64,000 nt of DNA from Bryobacteraceae bacterium (GCA_030041495.1 JASHNT010000104.1:1-64000); one strand, 5' to 3'; shown: positions 23,882 to 41,474, counted from the first letter of the stretch. Notes: a model not told the origin generated them from the letters alone. Numbers and translations: made by a program.

Positions 23882-26401
23882 ATGTTCGGCGTTAAGGAAC
23901 CAGTCGACACCGCGGTGGCAGTTAGGACACCGGAGGAGGGCGGGCAGCCACCGCTTTCCCCCGGGGCTCTGCGTTGGGTGCAGGCCATGGCGGTGCTGGG
24001 GCTGGTGGTGATCGTGGGGTCGGTGGTGAACTGGGAATCTCCCGATCTGCTCAAGTACTTCGCGTTTCTGAGCATCGCGATTCTTTCCTCGGCAGTCAAC
24101 ATCGATGTTCCGGGCGTTACCGGATCCTTCTCGCTGATCTTTCTCTTCGTGCTGTTCGGGACTCTGGAGTTGACGCGGCCGGAGACCGTGATGATGGCCG
24201 CGCTGATGGCCGTGACCCACCGCTACTGCCAGCAGCGTCAAACTAGGACGGCGGCGACTATTTTCAACGTGGGGGCGGCAGCGCTGGGAGCGGCGGTTTC
24301 GCATAGCGTCTACCACGCTTCGTGGCTGGCCTCCGAGCATGTGGATTCGTCGGTGCGGCTGGTGATCGCCACGACGTCGCTATTTGTGGCCAACACAGTG
24401 CCGGCGAGTTTCCTGGCGGCAATGACGGAGGAATCCAGCTTCATCGAGATTTGGCGCGCGCGGCACATGTGGCTGACGCCGTATTATCTGGGCGGAGCAG
24501 CGGTGGCGCAGGTGGCCAGCATCGCCAACCGCTACGTCGGATGGCAGACGGTTCTGCTGACAGGGCCGGTGATCTATTTGATCTATCGAACGGTCGGGTT
24601 ATACGTGGAACGTTTGGAGGAACAAAGGCGGCATGCCGAGGCGATGTCCGCGCTGCATCTGCGCACCATCGAAGCCCTTGCGCTGGCGATCGAGGCCAAG
24701 GACCACACCACCCACGACCACATCCGCCGCGTGCAGGTGTACGCGATGGAGCTGGCCAAGGAGCTGAAGCTCACCAAGCAGGAAACCGACGCGCTTCGCG
24801 CCGCCGCTTTGCTGCATGACATCGGCAAACTGGCCGTGCCGGAGCACATCATTTCCAAACCGGGCCGGCTGACTCCGGAAGAGTTCGAGAAAATGAAGAT
24901 CCATCCGGTGGTGGGGGCGGAGATTCTGGAGCGGGTTCAATTTCCCTACCCCGTGGCGCCAGTGGTCCGCGCGCATCATGAAAAATGGGACGGCTCGGGC
25001 TATCCGTCGGGCCTGACGGGAGAAAACATCCCCATCGGCGCGCGCATCATCGCCGCGGTGGATTGCCTGGATGCCCTGGCCAGCGACCGCCAGTACCGCC
25101 GCGCGCTGCCGCTGGACGAAGCGATGAAGGTGGTGAAGGCGGATTCCGGCAAGGCATTCGACCCACGCATCGTGGAGCTGCTGACGGAGCATTACACCAA
25201 GTGGGAGCGAATGGCGCAAGAGCAGAACGCCCGCGCCAGCAAGCTTTCCACCGACGTCAAAGTGGAGCGCGGAGCCGCGCCCGCCGCGGGTTTCGAATCC
25301 GCCGCGCAGGCGGCTCCCAAACAAGCCAACGAGGGAGCTCCGGCGGAGGACTTCCTAACTTCCATCGCGGCCGCGCGGCAAGAGGTGCAGGCTCTGTTCG
25401 AAATTTCGCAGGATCTGGGGAATTCGCTCAGCCTGGATGAGACCCTTTCCGTGCTGGCGGTGCGGCTGCGGAAGATCATCCCGCATCATTCATTGGCCAT
25501 CTGGGTGCGGCGTGAACACGTGCTGGTCCCCGAGTATGTGAATGGAGAAGATTACCGCTTGTTCTCCTCATTGGAGATTCCGATTGGCCACGGCTTGTCG
25601 GGTTGGGTAGCTCACAATTTGAAGCCGATCGTGAACGGCAATCCGACGGTGGAATCGAGTTACTTGGGGGATTCCGGGAAGAATTCGGTTCTGCGTTCGG
25701 CCGTGGCAGTGCCGCTGGAAGGAATCGGCGGGTTGACCGGCGTGCTGTCTTTGTATCACCTGGATCGCGATGCGTTCACCAAGGATCACCTGCGGGTGCT
25801 GCTGGGGATCAGCTCCAAGATCGGCATCTCGATTGAAAACGCGCTGCGCTTCCGGCAGGTGGAATCCTCGGCCACGACGGATTTTCTCACCAATCTGCCC
25901 AACGCGCGGAGCCTGTTCCTGCAGCTTGATTCCGAGATCTCCCGAGCCAAGCGCGGGAACCAGCCGCTGGCCGTGCTGGTTGCCGACCTGGACGGATTCA
26001 AACAGATCAACGACCGCTTCGGCCACCTGGATGGTAATAAGGCTCTGAAAGCGGTAGCCGCGGGACTCAAGACCGAGTGCCGCGAGTACGACTACGTTGC
26101 GCGCATGGGAGGCGACGAGTTCGTGGTGCTGCTGCCCGGCGCGCGGCCCATCGACGCCGAGACCGCGGCCGAGCGCTTCCAGAACATGGTGGCGCAGACG
26201 TGTTCCGAGCTGTTCAATGAGCAGATCCTGACGGCGAGCATCGGGGTGGCGAACTTCCCCGGTGACGGCAGCGACGCCGAACAGCTCCTGGCCGAGGCCG
26301 ACCGGCGCATGTACAAGCAGAAGCGGGATCGCAAGGAAGGCGCCACAACCGACCGGCGGCATCGGCTGTGGGAGAACTCCTGGTCGGTGACCGTGCAATA
26401 G
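23882..26401 (+). CDS. Membrane HD-GYP / GAF / GGDEF protein (cyclic-di-GMP turnover)
   Basis: About 839 residues from ATG 23882 (in-frame starts up to 23735 exist). A membrane region of about seven helices (about 30-240) is followed by an HD-GYP domain ('HDIGKLAVPEHII', 'HHEKWDGSGYPSG'), a linker rich in Ala and Lys, a GAF domain (about 490-660) and a GGDEF domain. The active site is intact ('RMGGDEF'), with the inhibitory RxxD site (REYD) five residues before it. It therefore has intact signatures for both breaking down and making cyclic-di-GMP. It diverges from the sigma-54/PilZ operon, with which it probably forms one signalling unit. Confidence 0.93.
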   Translation: MFGVKEPVDTAVAVRTPEEGGQPPLSPGALRWVQAMAVLGLVVIVGSVVNWESPDLLKYFAFLSIAILSSAVNIDVPGVTGSFSLIFLFVLFGTLELTRPETVMMAALMAVTHRYCQQRQTRTAATIFNVGAAALGAAVSHSVYHASWLASEHVDSSVRLVIATTSLFVANTVPASFLAAMTEESSFIEIWRARHMWLTPYYLGGAAVAQVASIANRYVGWQTVLLTGPVIYLIYRTVGLYVERLEEQRRHAEAMSALHLRTIEALALAIEAKDHTTHDHIRRVQVYAMELAKELKLTKQETDALRAAALLHDIGKLAVPEHIISKPGRLTPEEFEKMKIHPVVGAEILERVQFPYPVAPVVRAHHEKWDGSGYPSGLTGENIPIGARIIAAVDCLDALASDRQYRRALPLDEAMKVVKADSGKAFDPRIVELLTEHYTKWERMAQEQNARASKLSTDVKVERGAAPAAGFESAAQAAPKQANEGAPAEDFLTSIAAARQEVQALFEISQDLGNSLSLDETLSVLAVRLRKIIPHHSLAIWVRREHVLVPEYVNGEDYRLFSSLEIPIGHGLSGWVAHNLKPIVNGNPTVESSYLGDSGKNSVLRSAVAVPLEGIGGLTGVLSLYHLDRDAFTKDHLRVLLGISSKIGISIENALRFRQVESSATTDFLTNLPNARSLFLQLDSEISRAKRGNQPLAVLVADLDGFKQINDRFGHLDGNKALKAVAAGLKTECREYDYVARMGGDEFVVLLPGARPIDAETAAERFQNMVAQTCSELFNEQILTASIGVANFPGDGSDAEQLLAEADRRMYKQKRDRKEGATTDRRHRLWENSWSVTVQ

Positions 26402-26434
26402 CCGGAATTTTCCTATTGCTTAATTCGCCTGTTC

Positions 26435-26456
26435 TTCGCTATACTCAATTAGCGAA
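26435..26456 (+). promoter_or_regulatory. Palindromic operator candidate over the promoter of the DUF72 gene
   Basis: TTCGCTA (26435-26441) and TAGCGAA (26450-26456) are exact inverted repeats with an 8-base spacer. The repeat overlaps the likely -10 box TATACT (26440-26445), so a bound repressor would block transcription of the gene at 26481. Confidence 0.4.
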
Positions 26457-26480
26457 CAAAAGACGAATACGGAGTCGGCG

Positions 26481-27404
26481 ATGTCTTCCCTTTACATCGG
26501 TACCGCTGGTTGGTCGTATCCACACTGGAACGGGGTGGTTTATCCGAAGCTGCAGTCTCCGGGCAGCCACCCCTTGGAACTGGTCTCGAAGTATCTTGAC
26601 GTGGTCGAGATCAACAGTTCGTTTTATCAATTCCTTAAGCCTGAACTCGTGAAGCTTTGGATGAAGAAAGTTTCTTCCCGGCCGGGGTTTCTGTTCACGG
26701 CGAAATTGCATCAACGTTTCACGCATGTTCGGGTTCTGGAGCATTCGGAAGTTGCGGCGTTCAAAGAGGGGCTATGGCCGCTGCTTAAAGCGAACCGGCT
26801 AGGCGCGGTCTTGATGCAGTTTCCCTGGTCTTTCCGGTTCACGGCCGAGAACCAGGAATTCTTCATCCGTCTGCGCCGCGCTTTTCACGAATTTCCGCTG
26901 GTTGCCGAGATGCGGCACAGTAGTTGGATGGCGGAGGAAGCGGTCGGGACCTTCCTGGATTACCGCGTCGGTTTCTGCAACATCGACCAGCCGGAATACA
27001 CGCGGGCAATGCCTCCGACGGAGCTGCTGACCTCGGGCGTCGGCTACGTGCGGCTGCATGGAAGGAATCCGGCGAACGCGCTGGGGGCTTATGGACGCGG
27101 CTTGCAGGGACAGAACGCGCAGTATGCGGCTCGTCTGCGCCAGCACGACTATCTCTACAGCGAAGCGGAGTTGACCGCCTGGGCCAAGCGCATCCAGCAC
27201 GTCCAACGCTTCGCGGAGCGGACCTTCGTCGTGTTCAACAACGACGCCGGCGGAAAAAGCTTCGTCAACGCACTGCAACTGCGGGCGGAGATGACCGGCG
27301 CGCGAGGATCGGCCCCGAGGGAGCTGCGGCGCAAATATCCGGTGGAACTGGCTCCATTCGATCCGGCTTATGCGGAGCAGCAGTGCCTGTTCTCCGCGGC
27401 GTAG
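26481..27404 (+). CDS. DUF72 (YecE-like) protein
   Basis: 307 residues with the DUF72 features: 'LYIGTAGWSYPHWNGVVYP' at the start, 'VEINSSFYQFLKPELVKLWMKKVSSRPGFLFTAKLHQRFTH', 'AVLMQFPWSFRFT', 'LVAEMRHSSWM', 'GYVRLHGRN' and 'ERTFVVFNNDAGGKSFVNALQLRAEM'. The fold is a TIM barrel; the function of the family is unsettled. CGGAG precedes the ATG. A palindrome overlaps its promoter. It converges on the methyltransferase gene at 27430. Confidence 0.92.
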   Translation: MSSLYIGTAGWSYPHWNGVVYPKLQSPGSHPLELVSKYLDVVEINSSFYQFLKPELVKLWMKKVSSRPGFLFTAKLHQRFTHVRVLEHSEVAAFKEGLWPLLKANRLGAVLMQFPWSFRFTAENQEFFIRLRRAFHEFPLVAEMRHSSWMAEEAVGTFLDYRVGFCNIDQPEYTRAMPPTELLTSGVGYVRLHGRNPANALGAYGRGLQGQNAQYAARLRQHDYLYSEAELTAWAKRIQHVQRFAERTFVVFNNDAGGKSFVNALQLRAEMTGARGSAPRELRRKYPVELAPFDPAYAEQQCLFSAA

Positions 27405-27429
27405 CGAACCGCTCGCCGAGGGGCACGGC

Positions 27430-28755
27430 TCAGCGGTGAACGCAGCGGATCGAGACGGGCGCCGAAATCACGCCGCCGACGGCGACGGTGAGAGGATACG
27501 TTCCGGGCTCCAGCTCTGCGGGCAGGCGCACGTTGATCTGCGCGGGCTTGGCGGCTTCCCAAGGCTCGATGGTATAGGGCGGGAGCGCGTATTCGCCGAG
27601 GCCGATGCGAACGTTAGCCCGGTCCCGATTCTCCGGCAGCCCGGCGACCCATAGAGCAAGCACTGCGTCCGGACCGGTTTGAAGCTGGTAAGGGGTCCAG
27701 GTCTTGCCGTCGGCGGCTCCGGTGATGGTGAGAGATTCGCAATCGACCGGCAGATCGATGGCGATCTTGCAGGGATTGCTCCAACCGCTCGAAGCGGTCC
27801 GCAGCCGGACTTCGTTCCAGCCGTTGGGCAAGCCGGGAGGCATCTTGAAGGTCACCTGCCAGGCGTCTGCTTTGCGGTCGAGGGCGACAGGTGCGATGTG
27901 AAAAGGACCAACGCTTACCTGAATGTCCGCGCGGGTCAGCTCCGGTGCGTCTTTGATGGACGGCTCACAGGTGAACCAGGCACTGGCGTATTCGTCTTTT
28001 TCGGAATCGAAGTTGATTCCGAAATTCACGGCATGCATGCAGCCGGCCAGCACCAGCGGCGTGTCCGGGGCCGCGCTTGGTTCCGGAAAATGCCGGTAGC
28101 AGATCACCGTCGCGGAGCTGCTCTTGTTGACGTCCACCAGCCCGGCTCGAGCGAATCCGGCCGTGCGAGCCATGGCCATCACGCAGGCCGTGTTGGGGGC
28201 GCACCAGTTGTCAAACTGGCCGCCCAGTTCGTCGAACTCGAAAAACTCCATCACGGGCGAGCCCGGCTCCGACGAAACGAATGTCTGCACTACGGCCAAG
28301 TCGCGGGTCAAAGCGCACACTCGTTCGAGGCCGAGAAGCGGATGCTTCAAGTGATACAGCACGCCCAGAAACAGGACGATGTCGAAGGTGCCGAGCTTGG
28401 CCGGGGTCAGCTCATACATGTCCATGATGCGATAGTCGATCTTGGAGTGAAGCTCACGCTGGAGGTAACGGAAATTCCTGCTGTCGTAGGCGTCGACCGA
28501 GACCACTTCCGCGCCGCGGCGCTCCATCTCAAAGCTGAACCAGCCGTCCCAGGCGCCGATGTCCAGCACCCGTTTGCCGCGCAGGTCCTGAGGAATCGGG
28601 AACAGGTTGACGCGAGTTCGCAAGGACTCGATGGTGTTGGCGCCTTTGATGACGCGGCCATCGGGCAGCTCGAAACTGTGCCACCAGCCGGTCTGCTGGA
28701 GACCGGCCTGCCAGATGCGGGCGTCGGCGAGGGCTTGGGGGCCAATGCGTTGCAT
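27430..28755 (-). CDS. SAM-dependent methyltransferase (CmoB/DUF1698-like) with C-terminal beta-sandwich region
   Basis: About 441 residues. The N-terminal half has 'GWWHSFELPDGRVIKG' and the Rossmann motif 'GKRVLDIGAWDGWFSFEMERRGAEVVSVD', then 'FDIVLFLGVLYHLKHPLLGLERV', as in CmoB-like tRNA carboxymethyl transferases and related sugar or lipid methyltransferases. The C-terminal half (about 225-440) is beta-rich and has two Ig-like stretches ('VRLRTASSGWSNPCKIAIDLP', 'INVRLPAELEPGTYPLTVAVGG'). ATG 28755 is set by GGAGG upstream and lies two bases past the preceding stop. Third gene of a three-methyltransferase operon; the substrate is not evident. Confidence 0.78.
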   Translation of the reverse strand: MQRIGPQALADARIWQAGLQQTGWWHSFELPDGRVIKGANTIESLRTRVNLFPIPQDLRGKRVLDIGAWDGWFSFEMERRGAEVVSVDAYDSRNFRYLQRELHSKIDYRIMDMYELTPAKLGTFDIVLFLGVLYHLKHPLLGLERVCALTRDLAVVQTFVSSEPGSPVMEFFEFDELGGQFDNWCAPNTACVMAMARTAGFARAGLVDVNKSSSATVICYRHFPEPSAAPDTPLVLAGCMHAVNFGINFDSEKDEYASAWFTCEPSIKDAPELTRADIQVSVGPFHIAPVALDRKADAWQVTFKMPPGLPNGWNEVRLRTASSGWSNPCKIAIDLPVDCESLTITGAADGKTWTPYQLQTGPDAVLALWVAGLPENRDRANVRIGLGEYALPPYTIEPWEAAKPAQINVRLPAELEPGTYPLTVAVGGVISAPVSIRCVHR

Positions 28756-28757
28756 CT

Positions 28758-29897
28758 CTATTTGACCTCCAGATGAATCAGTCCGGGAGGATTTCCCACG
28801 TCTTTGAACCACATGACTCCCTCCCACACCAAGTCGATTTCGAGTTGGTACTTGCCCTTCTTCAAAGGCGCTTGGATCTTAAGGTCCACCTGCTGCTGCT
28901 GATCCGGCGGCAGAGCGCCCTTGAGCGGCGTGCGAAGGTTGTCGTGCTGGATGGTCTCGCCGGAGGCTGAGAGCAGATGGTAGGAAAGTCCGAGGATGTT
29001 GTTGCCCTCCGGAAACATTTCTTGTGACGTGTTTTTCACGGCAACCGGGACGGAGATGGATTCGCCGGCCCGCGCCTGTACCTGTTTTCGCCGGGGTGAA
29101 AGAGCCGCGCGAGCGCCGGCCGCGCCCAGTGGCATGAGCCGCGCGGGGGTGGAGGCGTAAAGATCGAAGGCGTAGCGGAGCGGTACGCCGAACAGATGCA
29201 CCGGCGTGTTCCACATCGGTCTCGGGTCAAGACGCGGGACGTAGGGAAACACTTTCAGGAATTCGGCGTTTAAGTCGACCGAGCCCGGCTGTTTCTGGAA
29301 CAGAACTTTGTTGTAGCCGATCGCGACCGGCCGGAGCACTCCGCTCCGTTGGCGCGCGAATTCGATCGCGCCCTCGCTCACGCCGGGCTGTTGAGGATTG
29401 AAATAGTCGTCGAGGGCGAGGATGCCGCCGGGGATGAGAATCTCGCTGGCGAAGAGAAGATCGGCGAGCGTCTCTTCGGGGGAGTGTCCTCCATCCACGT
29501 GACAGAAGGAAAATGTTTGCGGGAAATCGGCCGCCTTCAGGGTGCCCGAGGCGGCGGTTACGATGTCCAGAAAATCGAGCGGCTGGTGAAATTCCCGCAT
29601 GTTGGCTTCGAATACCTGCCGGTAGGCCGCTCCGGAGCCATAGGCTTCATCAGTCGAGTGGGTCTCGAACAGATCGCTTGCGGTCATGCGGCGCGTGGGC
29701 GCGCGCAAATGCGCCACGGTGATCGCCGAGAGGCCGCGGTAGACGCCGATTTCCAGGACGTCGCCGGAGATGCCGTGCGTGGCGTTCAACTGATTGTAGG
29801 CCATGAACAGCAGCGCGGCGTCGTAGGAGAACCAGCCGTCGATGCGCTGAAACGCCTGCAGATAGCGCTGCAGAAAGCTTGGCTGCATGGTCTTCAT
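28758..29897 (-). CDS. Class I methyltransferase (CmcI/TylF-like) with C-terminal Ig-like domain
   Basis: About 379 residues. Residues about 10-210 show 'GDVLEIGVYRGLSAITVAHL', 'FCHVDGGHSPEETLADLLFASEILIPGGILALDDYFNP', typical of macrocin O-methyltransferase/CmcI-type enzymes acting on sugars or small molecules. The C-terminal part (about 265-379) reads as an Ig-like beta sandwich ('SISVPVAVKNTSQEMFP', 'LGLSYHLLSASGETI', 'KKGKYQLEIDLVWEGVMWF'). It resembles the accessory domains seen in O-antigen sugar-modifying proteins. ATG 29897 overlaps the preceding stop (ATGA). Confidence 0.8.
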   Translation of the reverse strand: MKTMQPSFLQRYLQAFQRIDGWFSYDAALLFMAYNQLNATHGISGDVLEIGVYRGLSAITVAHLRAPTRRMTASDLFETHSTDEAYGSGAAYRQVFEANMREFHQPLDFLDIVTAASGTLKAADFPQTFSFCHVDGGHSPEETLADLLFASEILIPGGILALDDYFNPQQPGVSEGAIEFARQRSGVLRPVAIGYNKVLFQKQPGSVDLNAEFLKVFPYVPRLDPRPMWNTPVHLFGVPLRYAFDLYASTPARLMPLGAAGARAALSPRRKQVQARAGESISVPVAVKNTSQEMFPEGNNILGLSYHLLSASGETIQHDNLRTPLKGALPPDQQQQVDLKIQAPLKKGKYQLEIDLVWEGVMWFKDVGNPPGLIHLEVK

Positions 29898-30802
29898 GCG
29901 GGACTGTAGATGAACCATGGAAAGCGGTCGACGGGAAGGTTGGCACGCTTCACCGCCAGGCACCAGGATTGTTCACCACGATTCTCGGTATCGTAGCCGC
30001 TCTCCTCCAGGAATTTAAGCAAGGGCAGGTGCGAGGAAAATTCCTCGATAAAAGTGGTGAAGAGCTGGGCCACTTCGAACCCGGCGGCCTTGCACGTTTC
30101 TCCGATTTCGTGCGCGGTGTATTCGCGGACGTGGCCGATTTCGGGATCGCCGTCCGGCCGCTTGTACAGAAAAAAAATCTGCGGATTATCGCGACCGTCG
30201 AGCGTCTTGGCTACGCTGGTGATGCTACCGGCGTTGGGAGTGGTGATCAGGAGACAACCTCCGTCGCGCAGCACGCGCCGGCTTTCGAGCATCATGTGCA
30301 TGGGATCGTAGGTGAGATGCTCGATGATTTCACCTGCGACGACCAGGTCGAAATGGCCGTCGGGGTATGGAAACAGATCGCGGTCGCAATCGAAGTGATC
30401 GATGTAGCATTCGAATTCGCCGCCGGGGAATTGGACGGTTTTTCGATCGACGCGGCCGGGCGCGCCATAGAACGCTCCACGGACTTCCTTGTATCCGCAT
30501 AGGCGCTGAAGAAACGGGGTGATCTGCATGTAACAGCCAAGTTCCAGCGCCCGGCCTGTACCTTGCGGAGGAGGCACCAGCGCCAGCGTGCGCGCCAAGC
30601 GCGGGATGTGTTTTTCCAGATACGCCTTGGCTCCGGCGTCCGGCGTGGGGAACTGGCGCAGAGCGTCCTCCGCCGCTTTGAGGCGGAGGGGATCAAAGGG
30701 TTCGACAAAGCTCCGCTGATGTGCGGAGGTGAGGTGGTAATTGAGGCGGCGCAACAGCCCGCGGACCAATCGCAAGTGAGCCGGTAGCCGTGGCGCCGCC
30801 AT
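29894..30802 (-). CDS. Class I SAM-dependent methyltransferase
   Basis: 302 residues. 'GRALELGCYMQITPFL' is motif I, 'FPYPDGHFDLVVAGEIIEHLTYDPMHMMLESRRVLRDGGCLLITTPNAGS' covers motifs II to IV. The N-terminal 'LRLVRGLLRRLNYHLTSAHQRSF' is basic. 'HVREYTAHEIGETCKAAGFEV' is typical of glycan or lipid methyltransferases near surface-polysaccharide genes. It lies 30 bases after the rpoC stop and starts the three-gene methyltransferase cluster, so it may be served by read-through from rpoBC. There is no clear Shine-Dalgarno sequence. Confidence 0.85.
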   Translation of the reverse strand: MAAPRLPAHLRLVRGLLRRLNYHLTSAHQRSFVEPFDPLRLKAAEDALRQFPTPDAGAKAYLEKHIPRLARTLALVPPPQGTGRALELGCYMQITPFLQRLCGYKEVRGAFYGAPGRVDRKTVQFPGGEFECYIDHFDCDRDLFPYPDGHFDLVVAGEIIEHLTYDPMHMMLESRRVLRDGGCLLITTPNAGSITSVAKTLDGRDNPQIFFLYKRPDGDPEIGHVREYTAHEIGETCKAAGFEVAQLFTTFIEEFSSHLPLLKFLEESGYDTENRGEQSWCLAVKRANLPVDRFPWFIYSPA

Positions 30803-30832
30803 GCTAGAAGTGATGCGCGCCGAGCAGGCGGG

Positions 30833-35056
<4,224 letters not shown>

Positions 35057-35089
35057 AATAGTGGCCTCTTTCCTTTCGCTCGACTTCTC

Positions 35090-39409
<4,320 letters not shown>

Positions 39410-39787
39410 CTTCCAAAATTCCTTCTTCGCGTGAGGCGACAGCGGACTCAAAAAGTAGCCGCTGGAATCAAAAAAGCGCAAAGGGCGCGGTGTGTACGCC
39501 CTGAGACAAGAACAAACGACTCGCACCGCCGCCGGTTTTGCGCGGTGCTACTTGAAAGACAACAGCCCGAGGGCTCCTCAGGTTCTGGAGATACACCTCG
39601 GGCGGGGTAAATGCGCGCAGAGCAAAGCCACGCGGTAGTTCGAACGAACTGCCGAGCAGGTCGCGGGGTACCAATGTCACTATAAGGGCCGACGCTCTTT
39701 CCGGGTAATCCCATACTAACAAACGCCGTCCTACCCGTCAAACGGCGCTCAAGGGCCGGATTTGCCCGGCCCGCCACCGCGTACAAA
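39410..39787 (-). promoter_or_regulatory. rplL-rpoB leader with several hairpins
   Basis: This 378-base gap has no gene. On either strand it can form hairpins: CGCCGT/ACGGCG (39724-39729 with 39742-39747), GGGCCGG/CCGGCCC (39753-39759 with 39766-39772), GCCCGAGG/CCTCGGGC (39565-39572 with 39596-39603), GCACCGC/GCGGTGC (39523-39529 with 39542-39548), GGGCG/CGCCC (39483-39487 with 39497-39501). In E. coli the rplL-rpoB gap contains a partial terminator and an RNase III site that set the ribosomal protein to polymerase ratio; a similar role is likely here. Confidence 0.5.
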
Positions 39788-40171
39788 CTACTTCACTTCT
39801 ACAGTAGCACCTGCGTCGGTGAACTTCTTCTTGATGGCTTCGGCTTCTTCCTTATTCACGCCCTCCTTGATGGTCTTGGGCGCGCCGTCCACCAGATCCT
39901 TGGCTTCCTTCAGGCCCAGACTGGTGACCTCACGAACAGCTTTAATGACGTTGATCTTGTTGGCGCCCGCCGCAGTGAGCACCACCGTGAACTCGGTCTT
40001 CTCTTCCACCGGAGCTGCAGCAGCAGCGCCGCCGCCGGCAGCCGGAGCCGCCGCCACCGCAGCCGCCGCGGCTGAAACTCCCAGTCTCTCCTCCAGCAGT
40101 TTCACGAGCTGCGATGCCTCCAGCAGCGTCAATCCTTGAATCTGATCCGCAATCGCGTTGATGTCAGCCAT
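39788..40171 (-). CDS. rplL: 50S ribosomal protein L7/L12
   Basis: 127 residues. N-terminal dimerisation part ('[22 protein letters not shown]'), an Ala/Gly-rich hinge ('[21 protein letters not shown]') and the factor-binding C-terminal domain ('KTEFTVVL', '[46 protein letters not shown]'). It forms the ribosomal stalk with L10. It follows rplJ by 48 bases. Confidence 0.98.
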   Translation of the reverse strand: MADINAIADQIQGLTLLEASQLVKLLEERLGVSAAAAAVAAAPAAGGGAAAAAPVEEKTEFTVVLTAAGANKINVIKAVREVTSLGLKEAKDLVDGAPKTIKEGVNKEEAEAIKKKFTDAGATVEVK

Positions 40172-40219
40172 TGTCCTTCTCTCGACTCCCCTTGATTGTT
40201 GCTAAATCTGTTGCCAAAC

Positions 40220-40747
40220 CTAACTCTTGAACTTGTTTTCCTTGACGCCTTGATCCACGACCACGGCCAAGTTGCGGCCGACGCCGCTCACCGCGGTGAC
40301 CAGCCTTTGAGCCGGAGCATTGATCAGGAACAGAAGCTTTGCGAAAATCTCTTCCTTGGCGGGCAGATTCGCCAGAGCTTCGATGCCGGCCACATCGACC
40401 ACGTGGCCTTCCACCATGCCCGCACGGAACGTAAAGGAAGGATTCGCCTTCGCATACGCGGTTAAAGCCTTGGCCAGAGCCACCGGATCGCCCGAAGTGT
40501 AGGCGATGGAGCTCATGCCCTTCAGCGCCTTGAGCAGGTCCGCCGAACGGGTGCCCTGCGCCGCTTTACCGGCGATCGTGTTTTTCACAACCTTATATTT
40601 GCCGCCCGCGCCGCGAATGGTCTTACGCAGCTCATAATCCTGCTGCACGGTGGTTTTTTCATAGCCGGCCAGGAACACGTGCGCCGCGTCGAGCAGCTCC
40701 TCGCGCAACGTGTCCAGGTCCTTCTGTTTTTCTGGTTTCTTTTTCAT
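40220..40747 (-). CDS. rplJ: 50S ribosomal protein L10
   Basis: 175 residues: 'KQKDLDTLREELLDAAHVFLAGYEKTTVQQDYELRKTIRGAGGKYKVVKNTIAGKAAQGT' matches the rRNA-binding domain of L10, and the C-terminal helix region would bind L7/L12 dimers. Only 19 bases separate it from rplA, too short for the classic L10 leader structure between the two genes. Confidence 0.97.
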   Translation of the reverse strand: MKKKPEKQKDLDTLREELLDAAHVFLAGYEKTTVQQDYELRKTIRGAGGKYKVVKNTIAGKAAQGTRSADLLKALKGMSSIAYTSGDPVALAKALTAYAKANPSFTFRAGMVEGHVVDVAGIEALANLPAKEEIFAKLLFLINAPAQRLVTAVSGVGRNLAVVVDQGVKENKFKS

Positions 40748-40766
40748 GCCGGTTTCTCTTCCAATG

Positions 40767-41474
40767 TCAGACGGCCTTCTGGTTGTACGGCGTCACATCC
40801 AAGGGAACGCCCGGCCCCATGGTGGAACACATAGTGACGCTTTTCACGTACTTGCCCTTGGCCGCGGCGGGCTTGGCCTTGACCACGGCGTTCAGGAGTG
40901 TGGACGCGTTCTCGACCAGCTTGTCCTTCGCAAAACTGGTCTTGCCCACCGGCACGTGAATGACCCCGGTCTTGTCGACGCGGAACTCCACCTTACCGGC
41001 CTTAATCTCCTTCACCGCGTTGGCGACATCCACGGTCACCGTTCCGGTCTTGGGATTCGGCATCAGGCCGCGAGGTCCCAGCACCTTACCGAGACGGCCC
41101 ACCGAACGCATCATGTCCGGCGTGGCGATCACCGCGTCGAAATCGGTCCAGTTTTCGCTCTGGATCTTGGCGACCATGTCCTCGCCGCCCACGATATCGG
41201 CGCCGGCTTCCTGCGCCTCGCGTTGCTTTTCGCCGGAGGCGATCACGAGCACCTTTTTCGATTTGCCCAAGCCGTTGGGCAGCACGATGGTGCCGCGGAC
41301 CATCTGGTCGGCGTGCTTGGGGTCGACCCCCAGGCGCACGTGCAGCTCCACGGTTTCATCGAACTTGGCGAACTTTACTTTCTGTACCAGCGGCACGGCC
41401 TCCTCGATGGCGTACGGACGGCGCTCTACCTGACTGGACGCGGCAGTGTACTTCTTGCCTGATGTGCGGCTCAT
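40767..41474 (-). CDS. rplA: 50S ribosomal protein L1
   Basis: 235 residues from ATG 41474 (upstream in-frame codons to 41540 are not part of L1). '[45 protein letters not shown]', '[30 protein letters not shown]' and '[20 protein letters not shown]' are L1 hallmarks. It is the first gene of the operon here: rplK and nusG, its usual upstream partners, are absent, and the adjacent gene on the other strand is the Uma2 remnant. Confidence 0.98.
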   Translation of the reverse strand: MSRTSGKKYTAASSQVERRPYAIEEAVPLVQKVKFAKFDETVELHVRLGVDPKHADQMVRGTIVLPNGLGKSKKVLVIASGEKQREAQEAGADIVGGEDMVAKIQSENWTDFDAVIATPDMMRSVGRLGKVLGPRGLMPNPKTGTVTVDVANAVKEIKAGKVEFRVDKTGVIHVPVGKTSFAKDKLVENASTLLNAVVKAKPAAAKGKYVKSVTMCSTMGPGVPLDVTPYNQKAV

